Part shown: positions 35,139 to 43,940 of the stretch, piece by piece
Layout of the letters: every line of letters begins with the position of its first letter
Numbering within the stretch: position 1 is the stretch's first letter
Assembly (NCBI GenBank): GCA_036505635.1
Contig: DASXTC010000042.1
Span: 1 to 64,000 of the forward strand
Direction of reading: 5' to 3'
Origin: DASXTC01 sp036505635
GTDB taxonomy: Bacteria > Acidobacteriota > Polarisedimenticolia > JACPZX01 > DASXTC01
DNA: 64,000 nt
Notes under the pieces: generated by a model
What the model was told of the DNA's origin: nothing
Seen by the model: the letters and a program-made list of their open reading frames with translations, nothing else
The model's database searches: none
Made by a program: the position numbers and the translations under genes

Positions 35139-36881
35139 CTACCCGGGGGCGGCGGCGAGAGCCTTCGAGATGGCGGCCGCCAGCTCGGGATCGTCCTGCC
35201 AGATGACGCCGACGCGGCTCCAGACGAGGACCCCCTGCCGGTCGAAGAGGAAGCTGGCGGGCAGTATCGGCTGGCCGACGAAGAGCGTCGAGGCGCGGTC
35301 CTCGGCGTCATGCAGGATCGTGTAGGGGATCTTCGCGCGGTCGGCGAACGCGCGGACCTGGGCCGGCGTGAGGTCGACGTCGACGCTGACGCCGAGCAGG
35401 CGAAGCCCTTGCCCGGCGTACCTGTCGTGCAGAGAGATCAGGATGGGGAGCTCATCCCGGCACGGGGCGCACCAGGTGGCCCATAGATTCAGCAGGACCG
35501 CCTGGCCCCTCAGGCCGGCCAGTGAGATGGGCTCGCCTTCGGGCGTGCGCGCGGCATAGCCTGGGGGGCGTGAGCCGGGCCTGCGGTCCCATGTCCGGGC
35601 CCTCGACGGCGTCTCGATGCCCCCGCCCGCGGGGGCGGGAAGCGCCGAGATGGGGACCTTCGCCGCGCGGACGTGGGATGGTTCCCCGGTTTCGGTCCAT
35701 GCCAGCGCGAGACCCGCTCCGAGTCGGGCCATACGGGGGAAACCCCCGGCCCTCGATCGCGTGGTGGACGCCATCGTGAATGGCGCGCCCAGCCGTCCGT
35801 CGGGCGAGACCCGGCGGATGCGAACCTCCGCGCGCTCGCCATCGCCGCCGGCGAGCCAGCTCACGATGGCCTCGCCCCCGCCCCCCAGGGTGAGGCCGAC
35901 GCGGCCGAGAGGCTCCGTCGCGTCCACCTGCGTCGGCGCGCCGAAGGTGCGGCCGGCATCTTCGGAGAATGCGACCTGCACGCGCGGCCGATTCGCTTCC
36001 GCGGTGAACCACGCGACCGCGAGAGCGCGGCTGCCTGGCCCCCCGGAGGCGACGGCCGGACCGTTTACCGGACAGCCCGGGACCTCCCATCCATCCCGAT
36101 GAACCGGCGCGGGCCTCGTCCAGCCACCGCCGGCGCTCCTGATGATCGAGATGTCGCGGATCTCCCTCTCGGAGCGGTCACGGTAGACGACGACCGGCCC
36201 GTCGGCCGTCAATGCCGCCGATGTCTGGCAGCAGTCGCAGACACGATCGTCAAGCTCAACGCCTGAGACCGGCTTTCCCTGACGATCGAGGAACGCCGTC
36301 CGCATGCTCATGGCGCCGCGGGCCCCCGGGCCCTGTCCGTGCCCGGCCTCTCCCCCGTCCATGTGGCGCCCGTCGAGCCAGAAAGCCCTGACCCCCTCCG
36401 GGCCGGCAAGAAGCGACACGAAGCCGTGCTCGGCCCTCACGCCATCATCGTGGGCGGGGCCGAGGTGCGACCAGGTGCCGCCGCCGTCCGTCGAACGCGC
36501 GAGCTGGACATCGTAGGCGTAGGCATCCGCGCCGGACTTCTCCAGCCAGTGGGCCACCAGATCCCCGCTCCCCGCCTTCGCCAGCGAGGGGAAGTCAGCC
36601 CAGTTCACGAAGAGGTTTCCACCAGCCGTCACGGTGCCCACCGGGCCCCAACGGCCGGCGGGATCGAGCCGCGCGAACCTGAGAGCATGCCCGAGGCCAT
36701 CCGGCTCGAGCCAGCTCAGCAGGAGCGAGTCGCCCTCCCGGGCCCAGTTGGGCGCCAGGGCTCCGGGCGCCGCTGGCGGATCGATACGCGCGCTGTCGGG
36801 CGGCGCGATCGGCGGAGGGGCACCGCAGGCCATCGACGCCAGAAGGCCCAGCGTGGCTGTGCTCCAATGACGCATTCTCAT
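35139..36881 (-). CDS. Exported sialidase-like propeller fused to TlpA-type thioredoxin
   Basis: About 580 residues. An N-terminal lipoprotein-like signal (LGLLASMACGAPPP) leads to a propeller with Asp-box repeats (STDGGGTWSHLG; SEDAGRTFGAPT) and a CDCC motif at DDRVCDCCQTSA, both typical of a sialidase/BNR-like exported family. From about residue 440 follows a TlpA/ResA thioredoxin domain with WATWCAPCRDELPIL (active CAPC) and ILPASFLFDRQGVLV holding the cis-Pro. The fusion implies a membrane-anchored periplasmic thiol-disulphide enzyme with a recognition domain. The gene starts eight bases after the NDH-2/CAP gene stop and probably shares its transcript. The ATG at 36881 has no strong Shine-Dalgarno. 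Confidence 0.87.
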   Translation of the reverse strand: MRMRHWSTATLGLLASMACGAPPPIAPPDSARIDPPAAPGALAPNWAREGDSLLLSWLEPDGLGHALRFARLDPAGRWGPVGTVTAGGNLFVNWADFPSLAKAGSGDLVAHWLEKSGADAYAYDVQLARSTDGGGTWSHLGPAHDDGVRAEHGFVSLLAGPEGVRAFWLDGRHMDGGEAGHGQGPGARGAMSMRTAFLDRQGKPVSGVELDDRVCDCCQTSAALTADGPVVVYRDRSEREIRDISIIRSAGGGWTRPAPVHRDGWEVPGCPVNGPAVASGGPGSRALAVAWFTAEANRPRVQVAFSEDAGRTFGAPTQVDATEPLGRVGLTLGGGGEAIVSWLAGGDGERAEVRIRRVSPDGRLGAPFTMASTTRSRAGGFPRMARLGAGLALAWTETGEPSHVRAAKVPISALPAPAGGGIETPSRARTWDRRPGSRPPGYAARTPEGEPISLAGLRGQAVLLNLWATWCAPCRDELPILISLHDRYAGQGLRLLGVSVDVDLTPAQVRAFADRAKIPYTILHDAEDRASTLFVGQPILPASFLFDRQGVLVWSRVGVIWQDDPELAAAISKALAAAPG

Positions 36882-36889
36882 GAAGCAGC

Positions 36890-38986
36890 CTACGGCGAAC
36901 CTCTCAAGTATAGGACCACCCAGTAAGCGCCGAACGGATAGGACCGGGTCTTGCGATAGGAGACGGCAAGGGAGTAGGCGGACGCCTTCGCCATCTTGGC
37001 CTCGGCCCCTTCCGGCAGGACCGCCGGGTCCATCGAGGTATAGGTGAAGGTCCACCCTGGACCCAGGCCACCTCCCGCCTGGGCCTGAACCGAGTCGGCC
37101 TTGATCATCGCCTCCAGCGTCCCCACGAGGGCCCCGCCGCGTTCCGGATCCTCCCTGAGCGGCGGCTGCCCCGAACGACGGCGCGCGCGAGCCACGGCGT
37201 CCCGGATCACGTCCGCCACCTCTCCATCGGACAGTCCGGCGATGGGCGCGGCGAAATCCTCCACGACGTAGACGGATTCGCCCGAGGCGTCTCGCAGGAT
37301 CCCGATACCGACCGCGGTGAGGTGCTCGTCGAGGATGTTGGCCCGGTGTCCCGGTGACCGCATCAGCCCGCGGTGGGCCCTCTCCACGTCGCGATCGAAG
37401 GCGACGTTCTCGGCGGCGGCGCGGGCGCGGTACGCGGTCCGCGCCAGACGCGCCGAGAAGTCGGCACCGTCTCGAGTGGAATGATGGGACACCTCACCCG
37501 CCCCCAGCATGTCGGCGGCATGGCCGCGGGCGAGCCGGGCAAGCGCCGGATCCCATCGGAGCACAGCGATTTTGCGGGCCGTTCTCTCGGCGTTGATCAG
37601 ATCCATGAGCTTCCATTCCTCCGTGGTGGGCCCGGACCTGACGGCCTGTGCCGGCTCCGACGCGGCGCCCGGCATCGACGCGACGAGGGCCGGCAACGCC
37701 ACAGCCAGAAGGCCGGCCTTCAACCCGTTGCGCCGCGGGGTCGCGGATGGGCGGGCCACCAGCCGCACGCCGCGCTCATAGGTCAGGTATGCCCACGCCC
37801 ATTGAAACATCACGAGCATGCGGTTGCGAAAGCCGATCAGGAAGTAGATGTGGATGGAGAGCCACGCGAGCCACGCGATGAACCCCGATAGCCTCACGCG
37901 CCCGAATTCGGCCACCGCCGCGGCCCGTCCTATTGTGGCCAGCGTCCCACGATCCCGGTACCTGAACGGCACCGTCCCCTCCGAGCGGATCAAGCGCATC
38001 ACGTTGCGCGCCGCCTGGCGCCCGGCCTGGATCGCCGCGGGGGCGAGTCCGGGCACCCATCCGCCGCCGGACTTCACCGCGGCGAGGTCCCCGGCCACGA
38101 AGACCTCGGGATGGCCCGGCACGCTCAGGTCGGGGTTCACCAGCACGCGCCCACCGCGATCGAGCGGGACGTTCAGGGAGCCCGCCAGCGGGGTCGCCTG
38201 CACGCCGGCCGCCCAGAGGACGCAGCGCGACGCGATCCGCTCCGGACCGATCGACGCACCGGTCTCGTCCACACCGGTGACGCGCGCCCCGGTCCTGACC
38301 TCCACGCCAAGTCGCGCCAGCGCCGCGCTCGCGCTGGTCGAAAGCGGCGCGGGAAAGGCCGGCAGGATCCGAGGCCCCCCCTCCACCAGGATGACGCGAG
38401 TGCGGCGCGGGTCGATCCGCCTGAAGTCGGAGGCCAGCGCGTGGCGCGCCATCTCGGCGACGGCTCCGGCCAGCTCGACGCCAGTGGGCCCGCCGCCGAT
38501 CACGACGAAGGTCAGCCACTCGGACCGGCGCGCGGGATCCTCCTGCCGTTCGGCCTCCTCATAGGCGAGCAGCAGCCGGCGTCGTACCTCCAGAGCCTCC
38601 TCCATCGACAGCAGGTCCGGGGCGTGCGCCATCCAATCGTCGTGCCCGAAGTAGGAGGGGATCGACCCGGCCGCCACGATCAGGTAGTCGTACCGGATCG
38701 CCCCGTCCGAGAGGATGACCCTGCGCGCCTGCGGATCGATCGAAATCGCCTCGCCCAGCAGGACCGTGGCGTTGGGCTGGCGCCTCAGGACGTGACGGAT
38801 GGGGGCCGAGATGTCCCCCGGGTTGAGCCCCGCCGTGGCGACCTGGTAGAGCAGCGGGAAGAACAGATGGTAGTTGCGGCGGTCGACGAGCGTGACCCGC
38901 ACGGCGGCGCGCTTCAGCTCCCGCGCCGCGTTGAGGCCCGCGAAGCCACCGCCGATGATCACGACGTGAGGAGGCCCGCCTTCCAC
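36890..38986 (-). CDS. NDH-2 type NADH dehydrogenase read through into a CAP-domain protein
   Basis: 698 residues. Residues 1-409 are a full type II NADH dehydrogenase: FAD site VVIIGGGFAGLNAAREL, second dinucleotide site FVVIGGGPTGVELAGAVAEM, VFVAGDLA, and the C-terminal membrane helix region IHIYFLIGFRNRMLVMF. Family members normally end soon after LTYERGVRLV. Here the frame continues at Val410 into a stretch that looks exactly like a signal peptide (NGLKAGLLAVALPALVASMP), then a CAP/SCP domain (about 455-585: LMDLINAERTARKIAVLRWD; VSHHSTRDG; RSPGHRANILDEHLTAVGIG). The Val410 codon is GTG at 37759, so the second half could be a separate gene whose upstream stop was lost. The start is GTG at 38986, six bases from GGAGGG. 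Confidence 0.88.
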   Translation of the reverse strand: MEGGPPHVVIIGGGFAGLNAARELKRAAVRVTLVDRRNYHLFFPLLYQVATAGLNPGDISAPIRHVLRRQPNATVLLGEAISIDPQARRVILSDGAIRYDYLIVAAGSIPSYFGHDDWMAHAPDLLSMEEALEVRRRLLLAYEEAERQEDPARRSEWLTFVVIGGGPTGVELAGAVAEMARHALASDFRRIDPRRTRVILVEGGPRILPAFPAPLSTSASAALARLGVEVRTGARVTGVDETGASIGPERIASRCVLWAAGVQATPLAGSLNVPLDRGGRVLVNPDLSVPGHPEVFVAGDLAAVKSGGGWVPGLAPAAIQAGRQAARNVMRLIRSEGTVPFRYRDRGTLATIGRAAAVAEFGRVRLSGFIAWLAWLSIHIYFLIGFRNRMLVMFQWAWAYLTYERGVRLVARPSATPRRNGLKAGLLAVALPALVASMPGAASEPAQAVRSGPTTEEWKLMDLINAERTARKIAVLRWDPALARLARGHAADMLGAGEVSHHSTRDGADFSARLARTAYRARAAAENVAFDRDVERAHRGLMRSPGHRANILDEHLTAVGIGILRDASGESVYVVEDFAAPIAGLSDGEVADVIRDAVARARRRSGQPPLREDPERGGALVGTLEAMIKADSVQAQAGGGLGPGWTFTYTSMDPAVLPEGAEAKMAKASAYSLAVSYRKTRSYPFGAYWVVLYLRGSP

Positions 38987-39145
38987 GACATCCCTCCAGA
39001 CGCTACGCCACCGGGGCTCTCCGGCGGCACCACCGCGCCCGCATGTTCACACAGCCCCGTGTCGAAGGAAAGCCGTCGAGCGGCCGCGGAGACGGGACCG
39101 GATCCCCGGGCCGGCCCTACGGGTCGACTCTGATAAACTGGCGTC

Positions 39146-39592
39146 ATGTCGTTACCGGCGGCCCCCGAAGCGACCCCCGCGGAGATCCTGCGACAGGAGG
39201 GGATGGTATTCGGGCGCTACCTCCTCGGGCGGGACGGGACCGGGCTGCCGGCCGCGATCCTCGAGCGGTACGCCCGGGCGTGCGGGCTACTCTTCGCCGA
39301 CGTCACCGACCGGCGCGACCTGGCAGTGGTCCTATTCGCTCGCCGCCATCCCTGGAGCCTTCCTTTTCTGGACGGCGCGAGCGCCCTCCTGCGCCCCGAG
39401 TCGCTGCTGCGCGGAAAGCTGATCCTGATGCTGGCGCTTCTCGAGACATCGCCCGACCACGCCGGCGCCTTCCTGCCGGCGCCCCGATCTTGGGCTGCCT
39501 GCGTCACACGCGTCGCGGCCCGGGGCGCGCTCGGAGCGCTCAGGGCCGCGCTCGGGCTCCTCCTTCTGCCGCTGGCCGGGATGGACCGTTGA
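39146..39592 (+). CDS. Hypothetical protein preceding a GMC-like oxidoreductase
   Basis: 148 residues, not recognised. It is helical, with Ala/Leu-rich segments and one possible TM helix at the C-terminus (GALGALRAALGLLLLPLAG). It contains RRHPWSLPFLDGASALLRPE and LILMLALLETSPDHAGAFLP, which look like a small helical partner subunit. Its stop overlaps the TTG start of the oxidoreductase, so the two are translationally coupled. By analogy with gluconate 2-dehydrogenase, where a small subunit accompanies a GMC subunit, it may be an accessory chain; this is inference. Confidence 0.65.
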   Translation: MSLPAAPEATPAEILRQEGMVFGRYLLGRDGTGLPAAILERYARACGLLFADVTDRRDLAVVLFARRHPWSLPFLDGASALLRPESLLRGKLILMLALLETSPDHAGAFLPAPRSWAACVTRVAARGALGALRAALGLLLLPLAGMDR

Positions 39593-41211
39593 CCTCCCCC
39601 CCAGCCGACGTCATCGTCGTGGGCTCGGGCCCCAGCGCCACGGCCGCCGCCTGGCCACTCGTCGAGGCGGGCCTGACGGTCCTGATGCTGGACGTCGGCA
39701 ACCAGGAGACCACGTACGCCCCGCTGATCCCGCAGACCTCCTTCCTGCAGATCCGACGCGGCGATCCGGAGCAGCACCGCTACTTCCTCGGCGACGCGTT
39801 CGAGGGGATCCCCTTCGGAGGGGTACGGGTCGGCGCGCAGCTCACGCCGCCGCGCCAGTACATCGCGCGCGACACGGACCGTCTCACGCCGATCCGGTCC
39901 TCGACCTTCTCCGCCACGGAGAGCCTCGCGCTTGGAGGGCTCGGCAGCGGGTGGGGCGCCTCGGCGGTCCAGTTCACCGGCCCGGACCTGGAGGGGTTCC
40001 CGATCCGGCATGCGGATCTGGCCCCGCACTACGAGGCCGTGGCCGCCCGCATCGGGATCTCGGGAGAGCGCGACGACCTTCTGCCCTGGTACGGCGAGTG
40101 CGCGTCGCTTCAGCCGCCGCTGGAGGCCGATCCCGGGCCGCGGCGTCTGCTGGAGCGGTACACGAGCCGGCGCGCCCGATTCAACCGGGCCGGCTTCTTC
40201 ATGGGTCACCCGCGCCTCGCGGTCCTCACGCGCGATCTGGAGGATCGGAAGGCCCAGTCCTACCACGAGATGGAGTTCTATGCCGACGCGGATCGCGCCG
40301 TATACCGCCCCTGGTTCACCGTTGAACGGATGAAGAGATCCCCCGGCTTCACCTACGTGAGCCCCTGGCTGGTGGAGTCTTTCAGCGAGGACAACGCCGA
40401 CAACGTGGTGGAGGTGCGCGCGCGGGCGCCGCGCGGAAACGGCACCATGCGTTTCACCGGCCGGCGCCTGATCCTGGCGGCCGGCGCGATGGGGACGGCG
40501 AGGATCGTCCTGCGGTCGTTCGGCAGGTACGATACGCCCCTGCCGCTCGCCTGCAACTCCCACGTCTACGTCCCGTGCGTGAACTTTTCGATGATCGGAC
40601 GGACTCTGCCGGAGCGCCGCCACAGCCTCACCCAGGCCGGCATCATCTTTGATCCCGATGGCGACGGCCGGCGCGCGGTCTACGTCGAGGTGCACGGCTA
40701 CCGCCCGCTCCTGCTCTTCAAGATGGTGAAGGAGGCTCCGCTCGCGGTGCCCGAGAGCTTCGGCATCCTGCGCGACCTGACGGGGGCGCTGCAGATCCTC
40801 GTCATCGAGCACGAGGATCGCCCCACGGAATCCAAGCGCTGCATCCTCCGAAGGGGGCCGTCGGGTGGTCACGATCTGCTGGAGATCCACTACGAGGTCG
40901 GCGACGAGCAGAGACGACGGGAGGAGGAGGTCGAGAGGAGGCTGCTGCGGCAGGTGCGGCGTCTCGGCTGCCGGCCGATCCGCCGGCTCGATCCCGGGGC
41001 CGGCTCCAGCATTCACTATGGCGGCCCGCTGCCGATGACGGACACGGACAGGGAGCTGACGACGACCCCCTCGGGACGTCTCAGGGGCACGCGAGGGGTG
41101 TACGTCGCCGACGGCAGCGCGCTCCCCTGGCTGCCCGCGAAGCCCCTCACACTGACCCTCATGGCCAACGCCGACCGGGTGGCGAAGAGCATCCTGAAGG
41201 AGATCCGGTGA
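39589..41211 (+). CDS. GMC-like FAD-dependent oxidoreductase
   Basis: About 540 residues. The N-terminal dinucleotide fold VIVVGSGPSATAAAWPLVEAGL binds FAD. The middle has LGGLGSGWGASAVQF, where GMC enzymes have their second FAD motif. The C-terminus has IHYGGPLPMTD and GVYVADGSALPWLP, equivalent to the GMC C-terminal His/Asn region and the final FAD-binding stretch. The expected catalytic His-Asn pair is not obvious, so chemistry is uncertain (alcohol or sugar oxidation is usual for the family). The TTG at 39589 sits across the previous stop and begins right at the FAD fold. It is coupled to the epimerase gene by a four-base overlap. Confidence 0.85.
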   Translation: MTSPPADVIVVGSGPSATAAAWPLVEAGLTVLMLDVGNQETTYAPLIPQTSFLQIRRGDPEQHRYFLGDAFEGIPFGGVRVGAQLTPPRQYIARDTDRLTPIRSSTFSATESLALGGLGSGWGASAVQFTGPDLEGFPIRHADLAPHYEAVAARIGISGERDDLLPWYGECASLQPPLEADPGPRRLLERYTSRRARFNRAGFFMGHPRLAVLTRDLEDRKAQSYHEMEFYADADRAVYRPWFTVERMKRSPGFTYVSPWLVESFSEDNADNVVEVRARAPRGNGTMRFTGRRLILAAGAMGTARIVLRSFGRYDTPLPLACNSHVYVPCVNFSMIGRTLPERRHSLTQAGIIFDPDGDGRRAVYVEVHGYRPLLLFKMVKEAPLAVPESFGILRDLTGALQILVIEHEDRPTESKRCILRRGPSGGHDLLEIHYEVGDEQRRREEEVERRLLRQVRRLGCRPIRRLDPGAGSSIHYGGPLPMTDTDRELTTTPSGRLRGTRGVYVADGSALPWLPAKPLTLTLMANADRVAKSILKEIR

Positions 41212-42116
41212 CGCAACCGAGGGCGCCGGCCGTCGCCGTCACTGGGGCCGGCGGGTTCATCGGAAGCCACCTCTGCGATCATTTCCGCCGGCTCGGATGG
41301 GAGGTGCGCGCCCTCGCGCGCGACCCATCCGCCGCCACCTTCCGGGAGCCCGGGATCCGCCCGTTCGCCTGCGTTCTGCCCGATACGATCCCACGGGAGG
41401 CGTTCGCCGGAGCCGATCTCGTCGTCCACTGTGCCTACGCGACGCGCCACCGGGACCTGGCCCAGGCCGGCCGCATCAACGACCTCGGGACGCGTCTCCT
41501 GATCGGCCTGACCCGGGAGGCCAGGGCGCGATTCCTCTTCATCTCGTCGCAGTCGGCCCACGAGACGGCCGTGTCGTACTACGGGCGCAGCAAGCTGGCG
41601 CTGGAGAAGCTGCTCGCGCCGGCGAGCGATGTGGCGATACGGCCCGGGCTCGTGCTCGGCGGCGGTCGGGCCGGGCTCTTCACGCGCATGTGCGAGTCGC
41701 TGCGACAGTCGAAGGTGATCCCGCTGTTCGGAGGCGGGCGCCAGCCGCTGCAGACCGTCCACATCGACGACCTGTGCGCAGCGATCGGCACGGTCGCGCT
41801 GCGCAGGATGACCGGCACGTACACCGTGGCCGAGCCCGTGCCGATCCCCATGCGCGGCTTCCTCGAGCTCCTCGCCGTCCGGCTCGGCCGGCGTCCGATC
41901 TTCGTACCTCTGCCGATGGCGCCGGCTTACGCGGCATTCCGTGCGCTGGAGGCGATGAGGATTCCATTTCCGGTCTCCTCCGAAAATCTGCTCGGGCTCA
42001 GGCAGATGCGCGCCGTCGACACGCGCCGGGATCTGGAGAGGCTCGGCGTGAGGGCGCGACCCGCCGCCGAATCGCTGGATGTGATCTTTCCTTCACGCAA
42101 CGGGGGGAGCTCATGA
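41208..42116 (+). CDS. NAD-dependent epimerase/dehydratase (extended SDR)
   Basis: 302 residues, with GTG start inside GTGA overlapping the previous stop. The N-terminal VTGAGGFIGSHLCDHFRRLG is the extended-SDR NAD(P) motif; LVVHCAYATRH and FLFISSQSAHE supply the catalytic Ser region, and YYGRSKLALEKLL the Tyr-x3-Lys pair. GGGRQPLQTVHIDDLCAAI is typical of sugar-nucleotide epimerases and of NAD-dependent dehydratases acting on lipids. With the neighbouring GMC-like enzyme it may modify one small molecule or glycan; the substrate is not readable. The stop overlaps the ATG of the tricorn gene (ATGA). Confidence 0.9.
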   Translation: MTQPRAPAVAVTGAGGFIGSHLCDHFRRLGWEVRALARDPSAATFREPGIRPFACVLPDTIPREAFAGADLVVHCAYATRHRDLAQAGRINDLGTRLLIGLTREARARFLFISSQSAHETAVSYYGRSKLALEKLLAPASDVAIRPGLVLGGGRAGLFTRMCESLRQSKVIPLFGGGRQPLQTVHIDDLCAAIGTVALRRMTGTYTVAEPVPIPMRGFLELLAVRLGRRPIFVPLPMAPAYAAFRALEAMRIPFPVSSENLLGLRQMRAVDTRRDLERLGVRARPAAESLDVIFPSRNGGSS

Positions 42117-43906
42117 ACCGTCATCTGTCCGTCGCGTTCGTCCTCGCAGCGCTTGCCGCGTCTTCGGTGAGCTTCTCCGCCGGGCCGACGCGCCTTCTGC
42201 GGCAGCCCACGGTAAGCGCGACCCGGCTCGCGTTCGCCTATGCCGGGGACATCTGGGTCGCCGATCGCGACGGTGGGCGGGCGCGCGGGATCACGGCCAC
42301 TCCCGCCATCGAGAGCGATCCCCGATTCTCGCCGGACGACACCCTCCTGGCGTACAGCTCCGGCGAGAACGGCAATCTCGACGTCTTCGTCGTGCCGGCC
42401 GAGGGGGGCTCCCCGAGACGCCTCACCTGGCACCCCGGCGACGACCGCGTGGGCGGCTGGACCAATGACGGCCGCCGGATCATCTTCGGCTCGGCCCGCA
42501 CCGCCGCCCCGAGCCCCTTCACCCGCCTCTGGAGCGTGCCGATCGAGGGAGGGCTGCCCGACCCGCTGCCGATGCCTCGCGCTTTCTCCGGGCAGCTCTC
42601 GCCGGACGGCGCACGGTTCGCCTACGCCGAGCACCCCCTCGCGATCGTGGACGAGGCCGACGGCTGCAGCCAGTGGAGGAACTACCGGGGGGGCCGCGTC
42701 AGCCCCATCCGGGTCATCGATCTGGGCAATCTCTCCGTCACCAAGATTCCCTGGGACAACAGCAACGACACGGACCCCATGTGGATGGGCGATGCGATCT
42801 ACTTCCTCTCGGATCGCGATCTGACGGTGAACCTCTACGCCTGGAGGATGCCTTCGGGCCCGCTCCGCCAGATCACCCACCACAAGGATTTCGACATCAA
42901 GACCGCCTCGGCCGGTGGTGGTGTGGTCGCTTACGAGCAGGCGGGGCGGATCCACGTCTACGATCCGGCGACCGAGCGAGATCGGCTCGTGGAGATCGAG
43001 GTGGTCGGCGACCTGCCCTGGACGCGCCCTCGATGGATCGAGGCCGGCGAGTCGCTCGACGGCGGTTCGCTGTCGCCGGGTGGCGCCCGCGCCGTCTTCG
43101 AGGCCCACGGCGAGATCGTCACTGTGCCGGCCGAGAAGGGAGACTGGCGCAACCTCACGCAGAGCCCGGGCGCCGCCGACAGGAGCCCCGCCTGGTCCCC
43201 GGACGGCCGGAGCATCGCGTGGTTCTCGGATGCGTCGGGCGAGTACCGGCTGATGATCGGCGATCAGAAAGGAGCCGACAGGCCACGCGAGATCGCCCTG
43301 GATCACCCCACCTTCTATTACGCGCCCTGCTGGTCGCCCGACTCCAAACACATCGCCTTCACCGATACCGGCCTCAACCTCCGGGTCGTCGACGTCGCGT
43401 CGGGGAGCGTCACGAAGGTCGATCGGGACAGCTACACGCACCCCACGCGCACCATCGATCCGGTCTGGTCCCCCGACTCGCGCTGGATCGCCTACGCGAA
43501 GCGTCTCGACAACCAGTTCCACGTCATCTCCGTCTACTCGCTGGACTCGAAGCGGGTCCTGACCATCACGGACGGTCTGTCCGATTCCGTCTCGCCGGCC
43601 TGGGATGCCTCGGGCAAGTACCTCTATTTCCTGGCGAGCACGGATTTCGGGCTCAACACCGGCTGGGTGGACATGTCGTCGTTCGAACGTCCCGTGCGCC
43701 GGGCCGTCTACCTGGCGGTGCTGAAGGCCGGCGAGCCTTCCCCCGTGCTGCCCGAGAGCGACGAGGAGCCGGGCGAGGAGGTCCCGGAGAGAGCCAAGTC
43801 GGAGATTCAGGGGAAGGACCGCAAGGACGGCAAGGATGGGAGTGCGGGCAAGGACGCCAGGGAGGCCAGGAGCCGGAAGCGCTCCGGTGGCGACGGCAAG
43901 GAGTAA
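42113..43906 (+). CDS. Tricorn protease homologue, N-terminal propeller half (frame broken at 43904)
   Basis: 597 residues up to a TAA. Signal peptide (SVAFVLAALAASSVSFSAG) and six- and seven-bladed propeller segments as in tricorn (FAYAGDIWVADRDGGRARGI; PRFSPDDTLLAYSSGENGNL; PAWSPDGRSIAWFSDASGEY; FLASTDFGLNTGWVDMSS). The end is the Lys/Asp/Glu-rich linker that in intact bacterial tricorn proteins runs into VEIDLDGI. Here the linker hits TAA at 43904-43906. Omitting the single T at 43904 would join this frame to the protease half and give 1126 residues, close to family length. It overlaps the epimerase gene by four bases (ATGA). Confidence 0.87.
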   Translation: MNRHLSVAFVLAALAASSVSFSAGPTRLLRQPTVSATRLAFAYAGDIWVADRDGGRARGITATPAIESDPRFSPDDTLLAYSSGENGNLDVFVVPAEGGSPRRLTWHPGDDRVGGWTNDGRRIIFGSARTAAPSPFTRLWSVPIEGGLPDPLPMPRAFSGQLSPDGARFAYAEHPLAIVDEADGCSQWRNYRGGRVSPIRVIDLGNLSVTKIPWDNSNDTDPMWMGDAIYFLSDRDLTVNLYAWRMPSGPLRQITHHKDFDIKTASAGGGVVAYEQAGRIHVYDPATERDRLVEIEVVGDLPWTRPRWIEAGESLDGGSLSPGGARAVFEAHGEIVTVPAEKGDWRNLTQSPGAADRSPAWSPDGRSIAWFSDASGEYRLMIGDQKGADRPREIALDHPTFYYAPCWSPDSKHIAFTDTGLNLRVVDVASGSVTKVDRDSYTHPTRTIDPVWSPDSRWIAYAKRLDNQFHVISVYSLDSKRVLTITDGLSDSVSPAWDASGKYLYFLASTDFGLNTGWVDMSSFERPVRRAVYLAVLKAGEPSPVLPESDEEPGEEVPERAKSEIQGKDRKDGKDGSAGKDAREARSRKRSGGDGKE

Positions 43907-43940
43907 GGAAGGACAGGGGGACCGGTCCGAGCCAGCCCAC

